This document shows positions 35,601 to 46,700 of a DNA stretch of 64,000 bases, in pieces (position 1 is the stretch's first letter; every line of letters begins with the position of its first letter). The position numbers and the translations under genes are program-made. The notes under the pieces were generated by a model. The model saw only the letters and a list, made by a program, of their open reading frames with translations. It was not told the DNA's origin and searched no databases. Source of the stretch: Chamaecrista fasciculata (taxonomy: Eukaryota; Streptophyta; Magnoliopsida; Fabales; Fabaceae); assembly GCA_003254925.1 (NCBI GenBank), contig QANZ01012210.1:187049-251048 (forward strand), given 5' to 3'.

Positions 35601-36792
35601 TGGAAGCTGGGATTTTAATGCTTTTAGTTCTGTTGTGCCTGATGAGGTGTGTGAGTGGATTCGTGGTATTCATCCTCCTTTGGAGAATTCCATTGACAAA
35701 TTAAAGTGGCTGGGGGAACATAACGGGAAGTTCACTGTAAAGAGCTGCTACCAGAATTTTATAGGGGAAGCTTTGGGCATTAAGGATAAGAAATGGAAGC
35801 TTATTTGGGATTGGAAGGGTTTGGAGAGGATGAGATATTTTTTATGGATGGTTGGCCATGAGAGGCTTAATACTAATTCGAGAAGAGCTGTGTGGTGTGG
35901 GTGTAGTGCTTTGTGTGTGTGGTGTGATAATAAAGAGGAAAATACTATGCATGTTCTCAGAGACTGTAGATTGGCTAAAGAGATCTGGGTGAGATTGTTA
36001 CCTGATCGTGACAGGGTGGGTTTCTTCTCTGGAAACTTGTGGGATTGGTTGGATTTGAATTTGAAGAGGTTGAGTGGGACTGGGAAGGAAAATTGGGCGT
36101 CGATTTTCGTTGTGACTTGCTGGCTTCTGTGGAAATGGCGGAATAAGAGGATCTTTGATCCCTCTTTTGTGATGCCTTCGGATCCTGTGAGAGTTGTTGA
36201 GTGGTGGGTTTGTGAGATCAGTTTGGCGAATTCAAAAATGGATCCTTTATTCAGAAATAACGAAGACAATCAGAATTACCTATTGAAGTGGTGGCCTCTG
36301 ATGTTGGGTTCTGTGAAAGTAAATTCAGATGCTGCTGTGATGCATGGTTCTAATTTGGCTTCGTGTGCGGCGATAATCAGAGACTCTAATGGGTTATGGT
36401 GTGGGGGTATGGCGAAGAAGTTGGGAAGGTGTAGTGTTCTGATTGCTGAACTTTGGGGTATTCTTGAAGGTTTGATCTTGGCCTGGAATTTGGGGTTCAG
36501 AGATGTTGTCTCCGAGTCGGATTCGCAAGTGGCTGTTAATACTGTGCTGAAGAATTTGGAAGAAGATGATGATGGGGTTGGGGTGGTTCGAAGCATTCAA
36601 AGGAGATTGAAGATGAATTGGTCGGTTAGGGTTTTTCATGTTTTTCGTGAATGTAATAGGTCGACTGATCTTTTGGCTGGGGTTGGTTTGTCTATGAGTG
36701 AGGAGAGGATGTTTTGGGGAAAGCCTCCTGATTGTCTAGGGTTAGTGTTGTTTGAAGATGGTATGGGGGCCTGTGTGCCAAGGGGTTTTTAG
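32675..36792 (+). pseudogene. LINE ORF2: endonuclease, reverse transcriptase, zf-RVT, RNase H; one frameshift
   Basis: ATG at 32675 starts MDRRIVVWNCRGAG, the apurinic-type endonuclease, with LLETR, VVGDFND and SDHNPM catalytic blocks. The reverse transcriptase follows: FRPISLCNVIYKVITKLLVN, AVKIDLEKAYDRMRW, RGIRQGDPLSPYLF and the active site LMFADDL. At 35180 the frame hits TGA (RAFI*) where the family has FIW, and the rest (SHPIGWNTIVKPRECGGIGI) is in another frame up to 36792. So one base was lost and one changed. The distal part has the zf-RVT region (WCDNKEENTMHVLRDC) and an RNase H domain (VNSDAAV, AELWGILEGL, SESDSQVA carrying the D-E-D residues). The gap between ORF1 and ORF2 is 17 nt. 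Confidence 0.92.
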
Positions 36793-36858
36793 TTGGGTTG
36801 GGTTGTTTCTTTTGTTTGCTGGCCTTTTTGGCCTCTTCGTAATACCAAAAAAAACAAA

Positions 36859-36875
36859 AAGAAGGGTTTTGCAGA
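36859..36875. repeat. Right copy of LINE 17-bp target site duplication
   Basis: Identical to 28813-28829 and directly after the A-rich 3' end of the LINE. The length (17 bp) fits target-primed reverse transcription. Confidence 0.95.
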
Positions 36876-36938
36876 TGTAGCGTCGTTCAAAGCAAGAAGG
36901 GTTTTGCGAGTATTAGTAAAGATTGAAGATTGAAACAT
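36859..36938 (-). CDS. 5' end of the PPR gene, cut off by the LINE
   Basis: ATG at 36938-36936 starts MFQSSIFTNTRKTLLALNDA, followed by TSAKPFL. It runs into the 17-bp target duplication (36859-36875) and then into the LINE poly(A) end. The same phrase AKPFLLSSS continues at 28829 on the far side of the LINE. The peptide is rich in Ser, Thr and Arg without acidic residues up to the Asp, consistent with an organelle targeting signal. The promoter of the PPR gene should lie at about 36940-37400. Confidence 0.85.
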
Positions 36939-37411
36939 TGAGTGATTACGAAGATGAAAGAAAAGAGATAGGCGGAGAAAGCATACCAAGAGGGGTCAGT
37001 GGAAAGTGGAAACCAATGGATTCAACGCTATGATTTTTTCAACTTACCTTCATTGAATTAACTACATTTTAATCCTCAAATTTATCTTAGAATTATGATT
37101 AAGTACCTAAATATTAAAAATACACATTCTAGCCTCTCATTTTTTTAATAAACATTAATAATTAATGTTCATAAAAATATTGGGGACTAAAAAGTATATT
37201 TAAAATATTTAATGACTAAATCTTAATTTTTAAACTAATTCAAAGATTTAGGCCAAAAAGAAAAAATCAAAGATCAAAAAATAAATTTTACAATTTAATT
37301 TTTTTAAGAATTGAGTCAATACCTTGTATACTGATAAGGTATAAATAGATTAAATTGTCAACAATTAAACTTTTAAGAATTAAATCAAACATTTCAAAAA
37401 CAAATTAAAGA
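36939..37411. other. PPR gene upstream region and AT-rich spacer
   Basis: The first ~100 bp upstream of the PPR start are probable 5' UTR/promoter on the minus strand. The rest is AT-rich with no recognised feature. Confidence 0.5.
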
Positions 37412-37420
37412 TTAAAAATA

Positions 37421-37786
37421 GGCCAAAGTCTCAAATTGGTCCTTTATGTATGAGGTAATTTTCAAATTAGTCTCTTATCTTTCATTTATTTCAAATTAAT
37501 CCTACATATTTTCATGATTTTTCAAATTAGTCCTAAAATTACTTAATGTGGTCATATCTCTCTTATTTTAAACTCAAATACTATGAATTCAGAGTTACGA
37601 GTTTTTGACAACTATTTTGATACCATTAATAAACAAAGTCAAATCAAATCGCAAAAGTGAATAACTCATTTCAGAGTCAAACAATTAAAGTCCGAATACG
37701 ACGAATTTGAAGTTATGTCCTAATTTTTAAAGAGAGCCAACTTAAAACCTAACCCATACATAACAGACCAATTTCAGACTTTGGCC
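37421..37786. mobile_element. Mutator-like miniature element, 366 bp
   Basis: The ends are inverted repeats (GGCCAAAGTCTCAAATTGG on the left, CCAATTTCAGACTTTGGCC on the right), and a perfect 9-bp target duplication TTAAAAATA flanks it (37412-37420 and 37787-37795). The 9-bp length is the Mutator signature. It has no coding capacity. Subterminal CAAATTAGTCC phrases recur three to four times on the left side. Confidence 0.9.
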
Positions 37787-37798
37787 TTAAAAATAATA

Positions 37799-38159
37799 GG
37801 ATAAATTCCACTTTAGTACCCTGTTCTATGGACCAATTCCACTTTGGTACCCTGTTTTTTCAAAAATATCATTTTGGTACCCTGTTCTTTCAAAAGTGAC
37901 ATTTTGGTACCTTGTTCTTTGGACCAAGTGACACTTTGGTACCCTGTTCTTTCACTATTTGTTACCCTATTCTATCTTTTTTAGGGTACCAAAATTTCAC
38001 TTGGTCTAAAGAACAGAGTACCAAAATGTCACTTCTAAAAGAACCGGGTACCAAAATGACATTTTTGAAAGAACAGGGTACCAAAGTGTCACTTTTGAAA
38101 GAACAGGGTACCAAAGTGGAATTGGTCTATAAAACAGGGTACCAAAGTGGAATTTACCC
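37799..38159. mobile_element. Foldback Mutator-like miniature element, 361 bp
   Basis: The two halves are reverse complements built of ~22-30-bp units carrying TTTGGTACCCTGTTCTTT. The ends are GGATAAATTCCAC and GTGGAATTTACCC, with a perfect 9-bp duplication AAAATAATA at 37790-37798 and 38160-38168. The left duplication overlaps the right duplication of the neighbouring element, so this one inserted at the border of the first or the reverse. The open frame across 37912-38166 is a by-product of the repeat units. Confidence 0.9.
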
Positions 38160-38235
38160 AAAATAATAACATATGTATAATATAAGGACTAAATTACAAA
38201 ATCTGTTACAATTAGTTTAGTCGTCCGATGGTAAA

Positions 38236-39018
38236 TTACATAATAAGGCAAACAACCATACTGGCAAGCTTATGTTGATATATAATGGCAAGTAACCTTT
38301 TAAATTTTAATAATACATAGGTATGATCCTCATTGGCAATCCCATCCATCAATTCCATTCCACAAGACTATTGTGGGAATTGCAATACATGATCCTACCG
38401 ATAAAACAATCTTGGTTTCTGAACAAGTCCAGCAACACTTCAGATATCTTCTTAAACCCAATCCAACAGCACATGCTCCTTTTACAAGGGAACTTTTGCT
38501 AACATGTAGAACCTGAAAATCCACACCATCAGTAAAATAGAACACTAGATCATTGCCTTTAACTACACTAGAATATAGAAATATTGGAACTTATGTAGTA
38601 TGCTATAACAAGTAAACAAACTCATAAGGCTCCACATTTCTTTCTTGGAAATATTCCAGATTTTCTAATTGCTTTTTTAAAAAAGTAATTAAGCGCATCT
38701 GACTCATGCAAGCTAAGAAAAGGGGTAAAAGGAGATTCTCCTAAATCCTTAAACCAGACAAAGCATGATTTGTGGATATATTTAACAAGCAAATAATGTT
38801 TTATAATTTGCTGACAATATTGTTTCAAATAGAAATATCCAACTGCCATTAAAACATGAATGCTATATTGCATTGAATAAGGAACGAAATAATTATAAAC
38901 ATCACCAGATGTGTTTTGAAAAGAAAAAACCAGAATATAATCATAAATTCGGAAGCCAGAAAAATAAAAAAGGCTATGAGACAAAAGAAAAGAACTGAGT
39001 ACCTCAATTAGTCCGAAG
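38236..39018 (-). pseudogene. RST1 pseudogene fragment A
   Basis: Blocks match the intact RST1 gene in the same orientation: 38236-38330 matches the last exon (43733-43850), 38338-38400 matches 47749-47830, 38405-38455 matches 47968-48005, and 38455-39018 matches 48245-48620 including intron DNA (ACATCACCAGATGTGTTTTG). The exonic part reads [20 protein letters not shown], then jumps within the exon. Retained introns show DNA duplication, not retroposition. Internal deletions remove about 9 kb of gene sequence. Confidence 0.85.
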
Positions 39019-39171
39019 CTAGAGGCAGAGCTATCTACACGAAGGTAAGAGTATTGTGTATGAATAAGAATGAGGAGGATGCCATTTGACTGAAATGCCT
39101 AGGGCAATTTAGTATAGCATCCTCCCACATTATATACTTTTGTTTATTCAATGTGGAACTTTTCTCTCCAA

Positions 39172-39682
39172 ATACGTAATGATAAAAGCTTCACACCACT
39201 TTCAATTGCTGTAAATGCTGGAGTAGACATTAGAATTGCACAACGCATTATTACCAAAAACAAGAAGACGTCGTACATCCCAAACAATAACAGAGTGTCT
39301 CCCAGTTACATTGGCTTTTAATAATGGCTACACACAAATGGGACAATATCTTTACTCCCAAACCGATAAGGAAATCCTCTCACCACAATAAGACAGATTA
39401 GTTTTAAGTGCTAACCTTCTTCGCTTGTTTGAAGAAGGTTAGCACTCAGAACTGATCTGCCATATTGTGGTGAGAGGATTTCCTTGTCGGTTTGGGAGTA
39501 AAGATATTGTCCCATTTGTGTGTAGCCATTATTAAAAGCCAATGTAACTGGGAGACACTTTGTTATTGTCTGGGATGTTCAGCGTCTTCTTGTTTTTGGT
39601 AATAATGCGTTGTGCAATTCTAATGTCTACTCCAGGATTGCAGCAGTTGAAAGTGGTCTGAAACCTCTATCATTATGTATTT
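39172..39682. repeat. Near-perfect palindrome with ~250-bp arms and an ~11-bp loop
   Basis: The left arm (about 39172-39421) and right arm (about 39433-39682) are reverse complements, with a few mismatches, around the centre CTTCTTCGCTTGTTTGAAGAAG. Matching phrases include CTCTCACCACAATA with TATTGTGGTGAGAG and AACAAGAAGACG with CGTCTTCTTGTT. There is no 9-bp flanking duplication and no known terminal motif. The arms contain non-repetitive sequence, unlike the foldback elements nearby. It lies within the decayed RST1 duplicate. Confidence 0.9.
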
Positions 39683-39689
39683 CAAGGTG

Positions 39690-40059
39690 TCCAGGTGATG
39701 ACACCATTCTCACCAACTCCTCCACTATGCTCATGTGACTTGACTTTGTCACCATGTGCAATGTTGTCTGCCCAAGCCAATTTAGTTTTACACTCCATCC
39801 ATTTCTCGGGTGTGCTTTAATGATTGCTTTTGCATCAACCCCACTTGTTTTTGTTTATATACTTCTTCAGAATTGTGCCATCAAAATCTTCTTCCTCTCT
39901 CCCTCTTCTCTGTAAATGCATTAGTTTATGATTTTATCAAAACTAAACAAAGGACTAGTGTATTCACATATTACATGTACAAACAAGAGGGTAAAGGGAA
40001 AAAATCGAATAATTAAGATATGTTGGGATAAAATCATAATTTAAATACAAAAAATATCA
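39690..40059. other. Stretch with no recognised gene
   Basis: Continues outward from the palindrome. Some open frame is present on the plus strand around 39600-39900 but with stops and no family motif. Nothing else is seen. Confidence 0.4.
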
Positions 40060-41200
40060 GCAATTATCCATTTAAAATAGGCAACTTATCACATCCCCAT
40101 GCCTAATCTTTTGCTTGTCCTCAAGCAAAAATTCAAAAATTAGATCAATCCAAAGCAAAAAGCATATAGAGATCAACAAATAAATCTAAAAACTAATGAA
40201 ATCAACCCAAGTCCCAAAAGTGTGCTCCCCATGAATCAAATTCTTCCAATTTAGAATTCCAAGATTCAGATCACAACACTTGCTCAAGATTTAGCTCACA
40301 CAAATTTAATTATGATATAATTAAGTCAATCACACTCAAAGAATGAAATTAACAACAATTCCTCAAACAAACTTCCTCTTTTTATGCTAGTTCATAGAGA
40401 GCCTCACTTTTTTTTTTGGAGATGTTATTCATTGCTTGCCTAAGCTGTCATTTTCCTTTTGACGCGAATACATCCATTTTGTGATGGTGCACCCGGTAAC
40501 TCAGATCATCACATGCTTAGTTGGCTACTAACCTACTCATAACCACTTTGAGAACTCATATGCATTACTGCTTTTTTCGTCCCTTTAGCCATTGTTTTTT
40601 TTTCTATTATTTTTTTCAAGGCACTTTGTACCTTAGTGGCTAGAGGAGTATTTCCTTCAACATCATTTTTTTATCTTTTCTTTTTTCGTTGGCTCTTAAA
40701 AAACTCAAATAAATCAAACAAGTGAAATGCGGCAAAGTCATTAACAAAAAATTCTTAAAGTGTGACAGACTAAGAATTAAGCACACAAGTATTTGTTTCT
40801 CTAGTTTTATGCAAGTGGGCAATCCAATCCTTGGTTCTAAAATTGGCCGACACAGTAATAAAAGGAAGGCCCCAGTTAGTAAGACAATGAGTGATTCCAT
40901 TACATTAAAAGATTTAGAAGTTAATTCCTAATACTTCAACTAAAGAAAGATCAAAACAAATTTGAAAATTGTGTTTGTGGACAAGCATGAGAGATATTTA
41001 AAATTTTTGCAATATGATGGGGGAGTGATAATCAATTCAGCACAACAAAATTTTTGATTGCCTATAATTAGATAAACCAATAATTTGTAACAAATTAAAA
41101 TCAGCCCAACAAATTAAAGCACATCAATATCCACATCTTCATGCCTATTCTTTACATTGTCCTCACTGTAAATGTGTCACAAGTTATGAGTTTGCATACC
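40060..41200 (-). mobile_element. Debris of a Ty3/Gypsy (Tat/Athila-like) retrotransposon end
   Basis: On the minus strand, TTTGCTTGAGGACAAGCAAAAG followed by ATTAGGCATGGGGATGTGATAAG (about 40130-40085) is the phrase that precedes the 3' LTR in several plant Gypsy lineages. It includes the purine-rich primer GGGGATG, so an LTR would begin at about 40090 and run to lower coordinates. A similar but decayed phrase lies at about 41140-41170. No reading frame of the polyprotein survives. Borders are uncertain. Confidence 0.55.
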
Positions 41201-42404
41201 TTCCAACTCTTCTTTCCTCCTCTTCTTCAATATATAAATTATCTGAATTTCACATCACTCCCTTTGTGCATCTTGAACATATGCAATAGATTAACATAAC
41301 ATAATCAGTTCAGTGTGTGTGTATATATATATATAGCGGCAGAAATTAGTATAATGCCATCACCCAATAATAAGTAATGTAAAGCAAGGGAGAGAAGCAT
41401 GTTGGATAACCTTATCGGGTTAAGTGGAGTGAAGCTATTGAACGAGAACGGCTTGTGGTGACTGCACAGTGAAGGAGAAGGTTCGTGTGAGAGAGAAAGG
41501 TCAACAAGAGTAAAAGTGAAAAGTTAGGGTTTGTAAAACAACAAAGCAGAGAATATAAACATTATCCACAAAATTTCATGTAAGAAACTAGACAAAAGAG
41601 TTGAAATGAGCTTGAAGACATGCCCAAAACATTACCTAATCAATCACACGTAAATAAGCTTGACTCGGACAAAATCGGTCTGACTCGCTCAAAAACGCGT
41701 CTCCAGGTCTGAGTTAACCGAGTTGGTGATTTGCTTCATTTTTGCTCCAGATCTATAAGAAAAAAACCTCATTTGAGCTACATTGCAACTCGTTCTTCCA
41801 TCTTCTACGACATCTTCTTCACTTTAGACTTGGTGTTTCACTTAGATTGTTGATCACGAGAAGAAGAAGAAGGAAACAAGAATGAAAAAGTGAAGGAAGA
41901 AGAAGAAGAAGAAAAATAGTTTGAGTTGAGGTGAATGAAGAAGATGCATGGGATGGTGTGGAAAAAAGTACAAGCTAAGTGGAAAATGGGTGTGAAATAG
42001 AAAGTGAGTGTTGAGAAAGATAGTGAGCTGAGTTGATGAGTGTGTAAATTAATGAGGAAGAGAGTGAGTAGTTGAGTGTGTAAATGAGAAAGGTGTAGGA
42101 TGATTTTAAAGGCATTGCTCTGCACTTATTTTGCCCTTTCCTACCTTTTTCAGATTACTGTAAGCTTGTATGGTTTCTGAACTTCTGCTCTTCTGAACTT
42201 TTTTGCAATGCTATGATATCCATTTAACCATTTCTACGATAAAAAAGGAGAAATAAATTAAAGTGAAAGTTAGTGAGGGACAGCTTGCATGTGACTTTCT
42301 GAGAGTAAAAAGAGATGAAGTAGTGATAATAATAATTTTTTTTTTATTTTAATTTTAACATTAATTTGTATCCTTTTCTCTCTATACAATATTTTTTTTT
42401 TGAC
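41201..42404. other. Intervening DNA without a supported gene
   Basis: Contains a TG/TA microsatellite at about 41310-41332, a GAA-rich purine stretch at 41860-41910 and AT-rich DNA. The minus-strand frame 41838-42125 is pyrimidine-driven low complexity and is not supported as a gene. Confidence 0.4.
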
Positions 42405-42795
42405 ATGAACAACCACTCCTAAAGAAACAGCAGATTTCACGCTATGATAAGATAGAGGCAAAATTTGACAATAGCAAGAAAATTTAGATATCATGAACAA
42501 CTAATGTTACCGTTTTCATACAATGCTGAAAGAGGATCGCAACACCAGCAACAAAGTAAATTATAGAGAGACTTCCTCTAGGCAATTATAGAGACCCTTC
42601 TAGCATGAGATACGTAACAAGGTCTTGTGGTAGATGTCAGAGTCTTGGTATGATATAACTGACATATGATTAGATAAATCATTGAAGAGTTTCTCAATCC
42701 TGGAGCTTGAATATACTTTTATAAGCTCTGCCAGATGAATTAGGAGACATGATTGCAGATGTAGCTAGGATGAATTTTGAGTTCAGGCAAGCCCG
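42405..42795 (-). pseudogene. RST1 pseudogene fragment B
   Basis: 42405-42505 matches RST1 48735-48850 and 42515-42765 matches 45820-46105, while 42766-42795 resembles intron DNA at 46470. In transcription order the 46-45.8 kb block comes before the 48.8 kb block, the reverse of the real gene, so the copy is rearranged. The 48.8 kb part joins logically with fragment A (starting at the 48.6 kb equivalent), implying that 39019-42404 was inserted later. Confidence 0.85.
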
Positions 42796-43732
42796 GAGAT
42801 TGTAGTTTGTGAAAGAGTTGCTAGCAAGGAGATTGTAGTTTCTCATCTTCCACTTGCTGATGATTGACTAAGTTGATTTCTAGTACTGTATTTTCTAATT
42901 TTAGATCCAAGCTCACAGTTCATAATACAATGAGCTTGAGGGGGATGATAGAATAGATAGGAGTTAGTTGTGGTTGTTGTGTTAGTTAGGTTTGTTACTC
43001 TAACTAAAACTCTAACTAGAAGCCTTTCCTCTATGTATAAATACATAATGCTATTGTGTCCTCCATTCATCTAATGCAATCTTTCTCATTCTCACTAATT
43101 ATTCTCACTTCCATCTTTTTTTTGGTAAATTCTCACTTCCATCTTTAGTCTTTCATACACAAATCGAGATAACACAACATATAAAACTACAATTATCTGT
43201 TCTTTATTTCGAATATGATATGATAGTGGTTCCCACGAGAATAGTGGATATGGAATCACAGAACTGTGAAAATCATACCAACATACTGTATGCTAGAATA
43301 TTTTTTTTTAAAAGTAAAAGCATCTTTTTCATCACTAAACTTAATATCAATTTTCAATTTCATTCTCAATGTTTGTTTATTGTTAATTGTCTCCAAAAAT
43401 TCATATTTTGATCGATTTTATCATTTGCTCTTACTTTAATTAAATATTAACGACATATTTTACATAGCTAATAACATGTAATATAAAATTGATAGAAAAA
43501 TCAACTCAAGTCTGAACTCAGATTGAAAAACACGAATTGCATCCCTAAATGAGTATAGTGCTATGAAGAGTACTTGACAATCACTTAGAACGTCCTGCCC
43601 CATGTGCCATGACATTGGTGTTCTTTCTTTTTTTCCATGGTAGAAAATGTAGTTAGATTAAATGAAGAGAACAATACAATTATCGCTTTTGTTTCACCAA
43701 AATCCTATATCTCCTAAGATGTAGTTCACATC
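42796..43732. other. Spacer between RST1 fragments and RST1 3' end
   Basis: Probable RST1 3' UTR at about 43560-43732. At 42930-43080 there is a piece (GTTGTGTTAGTTAGG, then TATAAATACATAATGC) resembling an LTR promoter end, too short to classify. Confidence 0.35.
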
Positions 43733-46700
43733 TCAAGCAACAACCATGCTGGCAAGCTTAAGTTGCTTATCTAATGGCAAGTAACCTTTTAATAATACAC
43801 AGGTATGATGCATCACCCGCAGAAGAAAGTTAGCCATATGATCCTCACTTTCATCAATGGGTTGGGCACTATGCAGATCTGTACCATCTGCTATCTGTGA
43901 AGCCCAGTAGAATATGCGTTCTGTCAAAGAATAGAGATGGGAAACAACGGTTTCTGCAACGACATTCCATCTTCGGTCTGATAGAAGAGACGTAAGGGTG
44001 ACCGGTAGATCATTCAATACCATCTGTTGATCCACAATCATAAGGGGCATATATTTGCAGCAGGTAGCAGATAGCAGACCAAGAAATTGAAGAGCCTGCA
44101 GGGAAGGAGACACATATAATAGATATAGCAGAGCTAAATCAAAATGAACTCAAGAAATTGTTGCACTCAATCTATTTCCCATTAATGCAAGCCACAAGCA
44201 CATGCAAATGACAGTCACTAATTACTAATACTAGTCCATACAAGATAAGTAATAACCACCAACATAAACATTTCTGTAGCAGTAGCAGCTTTCCATATGC
44301 TAAAGTCTTGCAAATGTACAATCTACAGTCTTGCCACTTGATCATTCAAATTTGGAATAATAATAATGCTAGTTCATATAAATTATCTAATAAAGAGACA
44401 TTTCAGTCACATTCTCAGCACTCGATTCCCCCACAATAGCATGGACATAAAAAGAGTAATGTCTCACAACTGTTTATTGATGGGAACTTAGACACCTTTC
44501 TTTCTACTTTCACACAAAAAAATAAGACAGAATAAACTCGAAAATGCAATAATGATTTAATATCTCAGCCTCACTATTTTCAGTTCTGAGTGTTTCACCT
44601 AAAATTTAATATAATAAATACATTAACAAAGGTATCAACACTTGGTTCCTACCGTAGAAGGATATCTGGAGACACAGCTAATTTCAACTGCATCAACAAG
44701 CCACTGTCTTTTGACACTTCCCTCTGCCGGATGCAAAGCCAACACCACTTCAATGAGCACGTCCCAGAGACCTGCCAAAAATAATTCTTTGGTGAAAACG
44801 TGAAAAGCATCTTGATCCACATTTACAAAAGAGAAAAGAACTCAATGTGGCTTGACCTGGGTTAATGGAAAGAAGATCACTAAGGAGGGAAAGAGTGATG
44901 ATCCAAACAGGGTAGGAAAAACGGAGGTTAACAAGGCATAACAAAAAAATATCAGGATTGTTGTTGGGAGAGTACTGGCCTCTTGAATACCAGGTTTCTA
45001 TGTTTTTTAATGTGCTTGAGTCATGACCTCAGTAATCAGTTCTTCAGGTTTCATAGAAGGACATTATCTTGTTCATATGATTCATAATACTAATCAGCAG
45101 AGGTTCCCCATCAAATTTCCAGCTCAATATGACTAAGAGATCTAAAAGATTTTTCAAGCAAATGAAATTTTAGCAACTCGAATTTAGTTAAGATGTCGTT
45201 AGGTCCTAGAACCAATTGAAATGAGTTCATTGCCCAAAATGTAATAACATCTGCAGTACCCATTGAAATGAGTTCATTGCACAAAATGTAATAACATCTG
45301 CAGTATCAATTGAAATGAGTTCATTGCCCAAAATGTAATAACATCTGCAGTTGCGTAAACAGACCTTGTGATTTGGAGTTCAATATGTATGATTTCATCT
45401 TCCCCAGCTCAAGAAATGGTAGAGAACTAGTCTTCACTAGCTTTGCCTTAGCACAAATCTTTTTTTGCACTTCAATAGAATCGTCAGCACCTTGTACAAA
45501 CTCCTCGTGTGAAACCTATAATGCGCATATGAACTCAGGGTACCCAAATTAAACAGACATTTCATACATCACATGAGGACCTCGATCAATATAAAGGAGG
45601 ATGGAAAAATTGAGATAATTCTTGAAGTTAGCAAACAATGGAAAATATAACATAAACTAAAATTTATTAGTTTACGAGTAATCTGATTAAAATTATTACA
45701 GAGAGATGCAGTAAAATGTGTGCATACCTTCAGGAAATCCAACAACCAACTCTGGGGAGCTTTTGCTAGGCATCTCACAGCCTCAGTCCATTCCTCAAAA
45801 AATAATTCCTGCTTTGATACAATGCTGACAGAGGATTGCAACACCGGCAACAAAGTAAACAACACTTCCATGCACTTCTCAACATGGGATATGTGAGCGT
45901 CCACAGAGACTTCATCTAGGCAATTATAGAGACCCTTCCAGCATGAGATACGTAACAAGGTCTTCTGGTAGATGTCAGAGTCTTGGTAGGAAATAACTGA
46001 CAAATGATTACATACATCATTGAATAGCTTCTCAATCCTGGAGCTTGAATATACTTTCATAAGCTCTGCCAGATGAATTAGGAGACATGATTGCAGATGT
46101 AGCTCAAGTGTCCTGAACCTAGAAATCTCAGATAGCTCATCAAGAAAGGTTAGGAGTGAATCGAATTGATTTGCATGAGCTAACGCAAACTGTACACATT
46201 CCTCCCTTAGTGTTCCTTGCTTATAAGAAGAATCTGCTGACATAGATTCAGTAATCTGGGCCTCATATCTCATGCAACGCCTAACCGTTGCTCCCCAGTC
46301 CAAGCTTGGCAACCTGGGAGCTCTTGAAAGGCACCTTAATACACTAGCAACTTTGCTAAGATCTATAACTGTACCTGTCTGAACTTGTATTGAGACATAT
46401 AGTGAAAATATTATCAGAAATTATCAAATAAACATTTAATTCACTTGATGTAATAGTGCTAAATCAAGGGATGAATTTTTGAGTTCAGGCATGCAACAAT
46501 ATCAGCCTAAACCTGGAACAGTTGATTAGGAGGACTACCAACTCTGTGAAGATGTATAACAATACCTTTCTGAACTTGTATTGAAACATATAGTGAAAAT
46601 ATTAGAATAAAAAATCAAATAACATTTATTTCACTTGACGTAAGACTGACTAAATTAAGATGAATTTGAGTTCTGGCATACGACAATGTCTGCCTATATC

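Larger units (their letters stand above)
28830..36858 (+). mobile_element. Near full-length L1-type plant LINE (with nested solo LTR)
   Basis: The element begins with a short leader (GCCCCCCCATTGAGAG), then ORF1 (28851-32657, interrupted), ORF2 (32675-36792) and a short 3' UTR ending in an A-rich tail (36841-36858). It is flanked by perfect 17-bp target duplications and is inserted antisense in the first ~26 codons of a PPR gene. Full 5' end, perfect duplications and only a few lesions suggest a fairly young insertion. It is not autonomous now, because ORF1 is split by an LTR and ORF2 has a frameshift near 35180. Confidence 0.95.

Noticed and set aside
32736..36639. Several frames on both strands inside LINE ORF2
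   Set aside because: They are shadows of the LINE coding sequence in other frames.
37912..38166. Repeat protein-like frame with EQGTKVSLLKEQ units
   Set aside because: Created by the tandem GGTACC units of the 37799-38159 miniature element.
39172..39682. Mutator-type foldback element
   Set aside because: No 9-bp flanking duplication, no subterminal unit array and an unusually small loop, so it is listed as a palindrome of unknown origin.
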